A stretch of 64,000 nt of DNA from Emiliania huxleyi CCMP1516 (Eukaryota; Haptophyta; Isochrysidales; Noelaerhabdaceae), in contig NW_005198391.1 in NCBI RefSeq assembly GCF_000372725.1, forward strand, positions 548,875 through 612,874. The letters are read 5' to 3'. The notes beneath the pieces are model-generated. The model was given only the letters and a program-made list of their open reading frames with translations, ran no database searches and had not been told where the DNA came from. This document shows positions 29,733 through 39,700 of this stretch, piece by piece (position 1 is the stretch's first letter; each line of letters opens with the position of its first letter). A program made the position numbers and the translations under genes.

Positions 29733-30125
29733 GGAGATCCGCGCCACGGCGGCCCGAGAGAGCAAGGGCCCGGGCGCCTGCAGCGTCTCTTGGGGGAGCA
29801 AAGGTGGTATTCGTCGCGTCTAAGCCGCATCGCGGAGGCGGTGTGGGTTGGGTTGTGGCGCGGCGGCTCACAGCGGCTCTGCGGGGTCGTGGAGCGGCGG
29901 CTCTCCCAGCCGGGCTCGCAGCGGCGGCGCGTGTCCCTCTGGACCCTGCCGCCCCCTGGGTCTATAATAAATATAACGGACACGACAAGCGAGGGGTGGG
30001 AGAAGCCCCTGGGTCTGTCCGGGAGCACTTGGAGTGCAGTCAGTACAGTACTAGCCCGCCTCAACCCACTTTACCCATGTGCTTCCTGTTATACTACACT
30101 AGTCTCTAGCCTCACATGAGTCATG

Positions 30126-30200
30126 ACACACATCCAGGGCCGGGTGGGAGCTAAGAAGCGCACTCTGCGGGCCGATCTGCGGGCAAGGCTGCGAGGAGAC
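30126..30200 (+). repeat. dispersed repeat C, copy 1
   Basis: Runs from ACATCCAGGGCCGG through GAGCTAAGAAGCGCAC to GCGGGCAAGGCTGCG. Related copies are at 32053-32101, 52852-52935, 61735-61835 (reverse) and 49078-49112 (reverse, short). The GCACTTGGAGTGCAGTCA part of the family is at 30023-30041, separated here by about 85 bp. Confidence 0.85.
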
Positions 30201-30439
30201 GTCCGAAATTCGGCGCACAATGCTCATTCCGACGCCCGCCACATGACGCCCACCGCCGCCGCGTTGGGCGGCGCGCGCCGACGGCGACCATCACCACCGA
30301 CCGACGGCTCGCACGGCCGTGCGGTGAGCAAAAATTTGGGTCGCTGCGCGCCTGCCGGATGCTCTGCGACGTCTGGACGCTCGCCAGAAACGCCAGGAAG
30401 CTTGCCTTCCACCCCTGGGCCCGAGGGCGAACGGCAGTG

Positions 30440-30960
30440 GTCGGCAGCCTCTGCGACGCTCCGATCGGCTCCTCGACCTCATCGCCTGCGACGAGCCAGC
30501 ATGGCTCGTCGCTCGACGGCAGCCTGCTCAGTATGCTCTTGGCATTCTGTACAGCCTCGCCAGGCTCTCTGAGACGGCCTGCAGGGCCGGCGCGGACCGC
30601 CTCGGGCGCGATGGCCCTCCTCAGTACCTACCTCTTCGATGCCTGTCGGCTCTCCAATCTCGTCGCCGGCGGCAGGCCCGCATGGCGCGCTGCTCGATGG
30701 CAGCCTGCTCAGTACGCCTTGGACAGTGACTTCTGCCTCGCTGCTCTTACTGCAGCCGCCTCCGGGGCCGGCGCCGGCCGCCTCGCTTCGCCAGTGCTGT
30801 CTACGCCTGCGACACGCGTGTCGGCTCGCCGCCCGCGTCGCCCGCGGCGGGCCCGCATGGCTCGCCGCTCGTCGGGAGCGTTCCCAGCAGGCTGTGCAGG
30901 GCAGCCTGCCTCACTCAGGGCGCCGCCGCCGCTGCGCGGGGCCGCCACCGGCGCTGCTGC
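30440..30960. repeat. degenerate tandem repeat, about 180 bp x 3
   Basis: Three diverged units spaced about 180 bp, recognisable by GCATGGCTCGTCGCTCGACG-like blocks near 30499, 30680 and 30857, each followed by GCAGCCTGCTCAGTA-like sequence and a GGGGCCGGCGCC-like block. Units contain frame-breaking indels and do not keep a common reading frame. Confidence 0.6.
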
Positions 30961-31044
30961 CGTGACACTGCCGCCGTGTACGTCACCATCGCCTCTCTTC
31001 GTCGCCGATCTCGCCGACGCCGCTCGCCGCTCGCCGCCGCCCTG

Positions 31045-31130
31045 CCCTGCCCTGCCCTGCCCTCGCACAAACAAACACACACCCACACACACACACACAT
31101 ACACACACACATACACACACAAAACACACC
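31045..31130. repeat. CA-rich microsatellite
   Basis: CCCTG repeated four times, followed by about 60 bp of imperfect (CA)n with ATACAC interruptions. Confidence 0.9.
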
Positions 31131-32052
31131 CTGCCCCAACCTCGAGCGCCCCGCGCCCTCCCGCCCAACGCCCTGCACCTCACGCCTCGCGTCCCACGCA
31201 CGCCCTGCGCCCCGCGCCCCCTCACCTCGCGCCTCACGCCTCCCTCCCCACCCTCTCAGGCATTTCTCCTCCCTGCTGCTCGCCGACTCCTCCTTCCCCC
31301 GCATGACCGACGACTACCCGTCCTTCGGCGACTCCTCCCTCTTCGGCGCCAACGTCTACTACCGGGGGACCGTCGCCCTCGGGCGTACTGGAATGATCCC
31401 AGCGGCACACGTCTACGAGGGGGGGCTCCGAAAGGTCGGCATGCCTGGCATGTCGGCTTACTAGGCAGGTCATTGACCTCCCCCCCGCTTGTCCACCCGG
31501 CGTGAGGGGCGGGAGCGCAGCCATTCCAACGGCTGGGAAAGTTTCTGAACGGCCGTGCATGCGCCTGCATGCCGGCTTACTAAGGAGGTCCCTCGCTCCC
31601 GCTCCTCTCCCGGAAGACGCGCGCCGGCCTGGGGGGGACTCGCTTGCGATCCCGTTCCAGCCAGAGGCCGCGTGAGGCGCGTGGGACGGTGTACGCTGGG
31701 GCTCGGCCCCAAGTGCACTGGCCTCGCGTCTCGAGGGGAGGCCGGCTCGTAACTGAGGTTCGCCGTCAGAGACAGTCGTCCTCCCTTTCTCGGCCATTCC
31801 AACGGCCAGACCGCTCGCTTAAGGCTGATTGGCTAGACGAGCGGCCTACCTCCAACGGGACGGTCCGGGAACGCGTGGAACCTGCCCACCTCGGGGGGAG
31901 GTGGTTTGGCGCCGACGGACCGCCCTCTCCACCACCCTCGCCCAGGGATCTACAATGCTGTCTTAAGGTCCGACAGGCTCGGCACCGGGCACCGCCTCGG
32001 TATACAAAATGCGCCTGCGGGCGGACGCTCACAGATCACAGATCTCACACAT

Positions 32053-32101
32053 CGGGAGCTAAGAAGCGCACTCCTGCGGGCCGATCTGCGGGCAAGGCTG
32101 C
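32053..32101 (+). repeat. dispersed repeat C, copy 2, next to the cyclin start
   Basis: GGGAGCTAAGAAGCGCACTC to GCGGGCAAGGCTGCG, ending 26 bp before the cyclin ATG. Nearly identical to 30150-30199. Confidence 0.85.
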
Positions 32102-32126
32102 GGCGCCTGGCGCGCTGCGCGTCGAT

Positions 32127-33575
32127 ATGGAGCTCGACGTTGGTTGCTGGGTCAGCTTCCTCGGCGAAACCTACACCTTCCACGACGGCGACAGCGTCGT
32201 CCACGGCGCGCGAGGCGAGGTGGTCAGTCAGTGCCAGGGCAAGAGGCTCGCCGTCGCCTTTTCCGGCAACCAACGTGCCGTCAACGTCCTGGTCACCGAG
32301 CTGAGCCGAGTGCCACCGCCGCCGCTGCCTGGCGACCTTCGTCTCGGCAGCCATCTCTACTACATCGGCCCGAGCGAAGCCCTCGTGATGCACGGCGAGG
32401 TCGGCGAGGTGACAGGCCCGATTCGGATGCGGCACGGGAAGGAGGGCATCGCGCTGAGGTTCGCGGGAAATCGCGGCCACAGCATCTTCTGCACCCTTCG
32501 AACCGTCAGCCGCGAGCCACCGCCGGCCCTGCTGGCGACGCCTCCCGCTCGCCGCGACCCTGCGGCGTTGGAGCGCTTGGGTGTGCTGCAGCCCAACACC
32601 CTCAACGCGGGCGCACGCCACTCTCGGCACAGCGCGGCCGCAGTCCAGGGTTGCACCCTCCAGACAGCCCTCGCCGCGGCTCACGACGCGGCGCCAGCTC
32701 CGAGCAAGGCCCGTGCCGCCGACGTGAACGACTCGCTCGTGCCGTACCTCGAGGAGATCCACCGCCACTACAGAGAAACAGAAGGCGTCAACCGCGTTGC
32801 TGACACAGCTTACCTGGCACGACAGCCCAACATCACGGCAAAGATGCGCTTCCTCCTGGTTGACTGGCTCGTGCACGCGTGCTACGCTTACAAGTTCGAA
32901 GACGAAACGCTCCACCTGACGGTGAACCTGATCGACCGTTTCCTCGAGCGGAAGCGGGTGCTTCACCCACAACTGCAGCTGGTCGGCGTCGCAGCCCTCA
33001 TGATCGCGGCAAAGTACGAGGAGGTGGAGTACGAGCCCTGCTGCAGCGAGTTCGCCCGGCTTACGCGCGGCGAGTTCTCGGCCAAACAGATACGCGTGAC
33101 TGAGCGGTTCATGCTCACGTCGCTCGAGTTCAAGCTGACCACGCCCTCCTCTCTCGTCTTCCTGAGCCAGTTCTGCAAGGTCGCCGGCGTTGCGCCGCGC
33201 AGCGACGCGGGGCACATCTCGGGCTACCTCGCCGAGCTCACGCTGGGAGAGTACAAGATGCTCTCGGCTCTGCCCTCGACAATCGCCGCCGCCGCCGTTT
33301 GCCTCGCGCGCGTGTTGACGCACTGCGAGGAACCTTGGACAAATGAGCTCGCGCACCACACGGGCTACAGCGATGCAGCGGTACACCCTTGCGTGTGCGA
33401 CCTGCACGCGATGCTCCTCGCTGTCGCGACCACCAGTGAGTGGCCGACGACACGGGCAAAGTGCATGATGCGGCGAGGGCCAGCCAAGATCATTGCGGCT
33501 GCGGAGGCGACGGCGGCGACGCTGGAGGTGCGGCTGGCACTCGACAAGCGAATGGTTGTGGATGTCAAGCAGTAG
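32127..33575 (+). CDS. A/B-type cyclin with N-terminal tandem SH3-like repeats
   Basis: Uninterrupted 482-residue protein. The ATG at 32127 is chosen because the open frame upstream is repeat C sequence. Residues 1-140 contain two similar units of about 65 residues (GCWVSFLGETYTFHDGDSVV and GSHLYYIGPSEALVMHGEVG), each with a basic Gly-Lys turn, a phe-Ala/Ser-Gly-Asn motif (FSGNQRAV, FAGNRGHS) and a PPPP- or EPPP-type linker. These are small beta-barrel, SH3-like repeats common in haptophyte proteins. Residues about 200-470 are a cyclin box pair: VPYLEEIHRHYRETE, MRFLLVDWLVHACYAYKFED (the MRxxLVDWL motif), LVGVAALMIAAKYEEVEYEP, then the C-terminal cyclin fold. It should bind a cyclin-dependent kinase and drive mitotic entry. 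No destruction box (RxxL) was recognised near the start, so its degradation signal is not obvious. Confidence 0.9.
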   Translation: MELDVGCWVSFLGETYTFHDGDSVVHGARGEVVSQCQGKRLAVAFSGNQRAVNVLVTELSRVPPPPLPGDLRLGSHLYYIGPSEALVMHGEVGEVTGPIRMRHGKEGIALRFAGNRGHSIFCTLRTVSREPPPALLATPPARRDPAALERLGVLQPNTLNAGARHSRHSAAAVQGCTLQTALAAAHDAAPAPSKARAADVNDSLVPYLEEIHRHYRETEGVNRVADTAYLARQPNITAKMRFLLVDWLVHACYAYKFEDETLHLTVNLIDRFLERKRVLHPQLQLVGVAALMIAAKYEEVEYEPCCSEFARLTRGEFSAKQIRVTERFMLTSLEFKLTTPSSLVFLSQFCKVAGVAPRSDAGHISGYLAELTLGEYKMLSALPSTIAAAAVCLARVLTHCEEPWTNELAHHTGYSDAAVHPCVCDLHAMLLAVATTSEWPTTRAKCMMRRGPAKIIAAAEATAATLEVRLALDKRMVVDVKQ

Positions 33576-33770
33576 ACATCGTTGAGGTCTGGTGCTTGTG
33601 CGAGGTCGGGCGGGAAGAGCGTGCGTCACTCTCGCCCCGCGAACCTCGTTACTGGGTGGTGCGCAGGCGGGAGAGACTGCTCGACGAGACTTGGGCCGCC
33701 TCTGCGCCCTCTTGCCACGCCCCCTTCCGCAATCCGTGAAAGAGAGATACAATTGTACCGGTAAAGGAAA

Positions 33771-36700
33771 ATGCCCGCCGGACATGTTAGCGCCGTTTCC
33801 CGGCGCGGGGCGGTGGCACCCAAAAATGTGCCCCACCGAGCAATGGCGACTGTGACACTACTCGCCTGCATTTTGCTTTCTCCGCCGGCGCCTCCGCCGT
33901 CTCCGGCACCACCGCTACAAACGCCGTCTCTGCCGCCGCCGCAACAACCGCCGTCTCCGCCGCAACACCCGCCCTCTCTGCCACCGTTGCCGCCGCCCTC
34001 ACTGCCACCATCGCCACCGTCAGCACCGCCGCCAACCTTCGCCGCCAATGACTTCACCAGCCTCCGCAACCTCATCAACAGCCAATCCGGCAAGCCTGGT
34101 GCCCTCGTCGTTGAGCTGCCAGAGGGGTCTCTCTTCACCTGGACCGCCTGCTCGCAGCTGCGCGTGCATCTCGCACACGTGACGCTGCGAAGCACGGGCG
34201 TCGGCGCATCTCTCAACGCCAGTGGCTGCTCTCGACACTTTGATGTCGCCTTTGGCGGCACGCTGGAGCTCGATCACGTGCACCTTGTCGATGGTGGCAA
34301 GCAGGCGAGTGGCGGGGCGGTCAAGGTGCGCCACGGCGGGTCGTTGCTCGTGACTGAGTCCTCGATCGAGGACTCGAGTGTGGTGTCGCTCGACGGTACC
34401 GCGTACGGTGGCGCCATCGACGCATCAAACGAGATCGCGATTGATCTGGTGCTTGAAAGGATCGATGCGCATATCCCCCAAACGGGAGGAGCCTCGAGCT
34501 GCGCGCGTGTGTATGTTGCGTTCTCACCCGACGCCACCCGCCTCGCCACGGTCGGCGGCGACTCTGCGCTGCGCGTGTGGGACGCCGCCTCGGACCTGTC
34601 GACGCCGCTGCTGGAGAAAGTTAACGCACACAGCGGCAGCATTTACTCGGTCACTTTCTCGCCCGATGGCACCCGCATAGCCACGGGCGGCGTAGACGGG
34701 GCGCTACGCCTGTGGGACGCCGCTTCGGACCTGTCGACACCTCTGGAGAGGCTCAACGCTCACAGCAGTTACATCTACTCGGTGGCCTACTCGCCCGATG
34801 GCAGCCGCATCGCCACGGTCGGCAACGATTGGGCGTTGCGTGTGTGGGACGTCGCTTCGGACCTGACGTCGCCTCTGCTAGAGAGGCTCAACGCACACGA
34901 CAACTACAGGGCCGTCACCTCAGCCGCCTTCTCTCCCGACGGCACTCGCCTCGCGACGGCATCGTTCGATACGATGGCGTTCGGGTCGCTGCGCGTGTGG
35001 AATGCCGCTTCGGACCTGACGTCGCCCCTCGTCGAGAGCACCGCCGCACACAGCGATGTCATTAACTCCGTCGCTTGGTCTCCCGACAGTGCACGCATCG
35101 CCACGGTCTCCTCCGACTTATCCCTGCGAGTATGTCACTCCTCAGACCTGAGCCCCCTACTGAACAAGCAGAACGCACATAGCAACACCATCTATTCGGT
35201 CGCATTCTCGCCTGACGGCATCCGCATCGTCACCTCCGGCGAGGACCAGGCGCTGCGAGTGTGGAGCTCCTCTGACCTGTCGTCGCCCTTGCTGGAGAGA
35301 ACTCACGCCTACGGCGGATCCACTCAAACCAATGGCGGATCGGCCTCGGCAGCTTTCTCGCCCGACAGCACCCGCATTGTCACCATCGGCGCCGATTGTG
35401 CGCTACGCGTGTGGGACGCAGCGTTGGACGTGCCGTCGCAAGTGCTAGAGAAGCAGCAAGACTGGACCGGCACCATCTCTGCGGTCGCTTTCTCCCCTGG
35501 CGGCAGCCGAATTGCCACGGTCGGCAGCACCCCCTATTCAAGGTTGCAGGTTTGGGACTCATCGGACCTGTCGTTGTCGCCCCTGCTGGAGAAGTCTTTC
35601 GCGCACGGCAGCTCAGACATCTCTTGGGTCGCCTACTCACCCGACGGCGCGCGCCTTGCCACAGTGGGAGACGACGGCGCGCTGAGAGTGTGGGACGCCT
35701 CGGACTTGTCGTCAGCCACGTTGGAGAGGCCGAACGCACACAGCAGCAGCAGCTTCCAGGTCGACTTCTCGCCCGACGGCAGCCGCCTGGCAACGATCGG
35801 CGGCGACGGCGTTGTGCGTGTGTGGGACGCATCGGACCTGACGTCGCCGTTGCTGGAGAGGATCGGCGCACACAGTACCTCTATCAATTCGGTCTTCTTC
35901 TCGCCTGATGGCACACGCATCGCAACGGCCGGCGGTGACTCTGCGCTGCGTGTGTGGGACGCCGTCTCGGGCCTAACTCCGCCCCTGCTGGAGAGGCTGA
36001 ATGCGCACAGCAGTTACTTCGGTGGCGTCAGCGCAGTTACTTTCTCGCCTGACGGGACACGTTTGGCCACTGTCGGCGGCGACTCTGCGCTGCGTGTATG
36101 GGACGCCGTCTCGGGCCTGACGCCCCTGCTGGAGAGGCCGAATGCGCACAGCAGCAGCATCAGCGCAGTCACCTTCTCGCCTGACGGGACACGTTTGGCC
36201 ACGGTCAGCTCTGGCGGCGTCGACGGAGGCCTCAGAGTGTTGCGTGTGTGGAACTCCTGGGACTTGTCGTCGCACCTGCTGGAGAAACTCAACCCACACA
36301 GCAACTATATCACCTCAGTCGCCTTCTCGCCCGACAGCGCCCGCCTCGCTACGGTTGGTGGCGACAATGCGCTGCGCGTTTGGCCAGTCACCCACCTCTA
36401 CCTTCAGTTCCCGCCTGCAATCGAGCTGACATCCGTCACCATCGCGCGTTGCACCGCGGGAAACCAGAGAGCGAGAGGCGGCGGGCTCTCCCTGCGGGTG
36501 GGCACCCTCTCCCTCGCCAATTCCAACATCACGGCGTGCATGGCCACCGCCTCGGCGTCGGGAGGTGGGCTCTTTGTTCGCAACGCCACTTTTGACCTCC
36601 AAGGCGCCGCCTTTCTCGACAACGCCGCCACAGACGGTGCTGCAATCTCGTACGAGTCTGGGCCCACCTTTGACGCGGTGTCAACACTTCGTAACGCGCG

Positions 36701-39700
36701 CTTTGAGGGCAACGCGGGCAACAGCACCGTTTTCTCTGCCGCGGCCATCAGCTGGGAGTGCAACCTTGGCAATTGGTCGCCAACGATTGGAGACGTTCCT
36801 GGTGATTTTGAGGGCTGTGGATACCGCTGCGCGGCAGGCTCAGTTGGGACCCTCACCTCCCACACCAACCCCACGTGTGGCGGTCCGTGTCCGGTCGGCC
36901 ACTTTTGTCTGGAGGGTTCGGCTGTTCCGACGCCCTGCGCACTAGGCTACTACATGCCCGCGACGGGCGCGGCAAGTGCCGAATCGTGCATCCCGTGCTC
37001 TCCAGGGTCCAGCCAGTCGAGTGCTGGCGCGGACAGCTGCAACGATTGTCCTGCTGGCACATTCTCCGACCAGCTCAACGCGATTGGCTGCACTGCCTGT
37101 CCCGCGGGTAGCTTCTGCCCGAGTCAAAGTACTGTGCGAGCCCTCGAGTGTCCTGCCGGCCGATATCAAAGTGCGACGGGCCAAACCGAGTGCAGCCCGT
37201 GCCCCCCCGGCCGATTCCAGCCGGAGCGCGGACGCGTGTCATGCGACAGGTGTGAAGCGGGTGGATATTGCAATGATGCCGAAGGGTGCGGCGGCGGCTT
37301 CACGCCGTGCCCAGCGGGGACCTACAACGAGCAGGACGGGAAGAGCTTGCCCGAAGCCTGTCAGCAGTGCCCACGTGGCACATTCAGCGCGGCTACAGGA
37401 GCACGTAGCAGACACACGTGCACGAGTTGCCGGGCTGGGACGTTTGGCGGTGCGCTTGGATCAATCATGTGTGAGGACTGCCCCGCTGGGAAGTACCAGG
37501 CCGCAACAGGAGCCACAGAGTGCCACGACTGCGAGCAGGGACACTACTGCGCCAAGGGCGCGTCGGCGCCGTTGCCGTGTGAGGCGGGTACTCACTCCCG
37601 CCGTTCGAGCCTCGCAGCCGCGAGCGAGTGCACAGACTGCCCAGCGGGCCATGCATGTAGCACTGGCAGCGTCGAGCCGGTGCCGTGCCACGCTGGCAGT
37701 GTCGCGTTCGGCCTCCGCAACGAGAAGTGCAAGCTCTGTGCAGCTGGCTCCTACCAGGACCAGCCCGCCAGCGAGACGTGCACACGATGCCAGGCGGGCA
37801 GATTCTGTCCCGAGGGCGCTTCACGCGAGCTGGATGCCACGTGTGCGCCAGGCACCTACGCCGACATGACAGACACGAGCGGCGAGCCCGACTGCTTCGC
37901 ATGTCCGGCAGGCTCGTCTTGCGCCGGTGGCGGCGCGGCACCGGCAGAGTGCGCGCCGGGCACCGCAGCAGAGCGGGGCAAGGGCGTGTGTACCCCTTGC
38001 GACGTCGGCACATACCAGCCCTCGTCCGGTGCTGCGAGCTGCCTCGCCTGTTCGCCCGGCTTCTTCTGCCCAGAAGGGAGCAGCGCTCAGCTGCCGGCGA
38101 GCTGCCCGGCGGGCACGTACAACACCAACATATCCGCGACGCTTGAGAGCCTGAACGACTGTGCTGGTTGCGTGCCCGGCAGCTATTGTGCCGGCGGCGC
38201 CGCGCAGCCAGCCGAATGCGCTCCCGGCAGCATCGCCTCGTCGGCCAACATGTCCGCGTGTGAACTTTGTCCGGCTGGCCGCTACGCAGCCTCGCGCACC
38301 GCTTGCGAGGAGTGCGGGGAGGGCACCTACTCGGTGAGCAAGGGCCTATCGCAGTGCATTCCCTGTCCGCACCCGCTCAGTGCCGAGCGTGGCAGCGTCA
38401 CTTGCGCGGTTTGCAAGGCCGACTACTATCTGTTGGGGAGCGAAGATCCGGTCGACATCTTCGCCTTCCCGACCAAGCACTGCAAGCTCTGCCCACCGCA
38501 TGCCGACTGCAGCGCGCCAGGCACAACCCTCGAGACCCTAGGCGTCCCGCCCGGCTTCTGGCGCGCCTCGAAGCTGACCACAGAGCTCCACAAGTGCGTC
38601 GCTTCGGCTCACTGCAGCGGTTCGGGCGGTACTGCCGTGGCGGAACGCTCCCGCCGCCTCCTCGCCGCTTCTGGCGCCTCCGGTGATTTGGGCTCTGGGG
38701 AGGAGGAGCATGGCTCTGGCGATCCCCTATTCGACGGCAGTTGGGCCAATGTGGAGGGGGTGGAGACACGCCACGGGGACGGGTGCAACGCGAGCCACAC
38801 CGGCCCGCGCTGCGAGTGGTGCATCATGAGCGAGTTGCAGTACTTTGATCATGTGCAGCGAGGCTGTGTCGACTGCCCGGCGGCGGGCGTGCGGTTGGTC
38901 ATTCTTTTCGGAGTCTTATTTGCTGCTGCAGCGACAGGCGTCCTTTTCTATCTTGCGCTCACCCGCATTGCCGCGTGCGGTCGCCTTGGGGCTCGCGCCG
39001 CGCACCGCCTGAAGTACATCGAGTTGAGCGTTGGCTTTCAGCCCAAGCTCAAGGTCCTCCTTAGCTTTTACCAGATTGGTGCGACGCTCGGGCCCGTGTA
39101 TGGCGTGCGCCTCCACGAGAGCCTTACGCGCTGGACCGACATTCTCGACGCATTCAGCCTCGATGTGCTCGGCCTCACCTACCCAGACTCGTGCATTGGC
39201 TCGATGCGTGCACGGATTTTGCTGAGCGCCCTGTGGCCGATCCTTGTCATCCTGCTCGGCGCCATCGCTCTCGCTTCCCACACGGTCGCGGTATGGCTCT
39301 TGTCGGATCGCGCCGGTCACCTCCGGAGCGACCTCGGTCGGGCAACGCTGGGCCGCGTGCTCTACTGGGCCATCCTCGTCGCCTACCTCGTGCTTCCCTC
39401 CGTCTCTCGCTCCATCTTCAAGGCGCGCAAGTGCGAGTCATTCAGTATCAACGTCCTTGATGAAACGCGGCGCTCCTACCTCATGGCCGACCTCGACGTG
39501 CTGTGCAGCGCCGACGACGACAAGTACCGTGAACTTGACCTCATCTTCTGGTCCTTCTTTGTGCTCTGGCCGGTGCTCGTTCCCCTCACCTTCCTCGTGC
39601 TGCTGCTCTCGCTTCGCCCCGCGGTGCGAGCGCAACGCATAAGCCCTCTCGCCAACGCCTGCCGTTTTCTCTGGCGCGACTACGACGCGGACTTCATCTT

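Larger units (their letters stand above)
29733..32126. repeat. repeat-rich intergenic region between trpCF and the cyclin
   Basis: No supported gene in 2.4 kb. It holds TATAATAAATATAACG at 29960 (likely 3' processing region of trpCF), two copies of repeat C, a degenerate tandem array (30440-30960) and a CA microsatellite. A frame ending at 31464 (YPSFGDSSLFGANVYYRG) is the only mildly protein-like stretch; it could be a terminal exon but nothing joins to it. Confidence 0.5.

Noticed and set aside
28002..29801. A 599-codon minus-strand frame.
   Set aside because: It is the antisense shadow of the bifunctional tryptophan gene, a common effect in very GC-rich coding DNA; no domain is visible in it.
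30359..31306. A 315-codon plus-strand frame.
   Set aside because: It runs through the degenerate tandem array and the CA microsatellite, without a consistent repeat frame or domains.
31950..33836. A 628-codon minus-strand frame.
   Set aside because: Shadow of the cyclin gene; the sense strand carries clear cyclin motifs.
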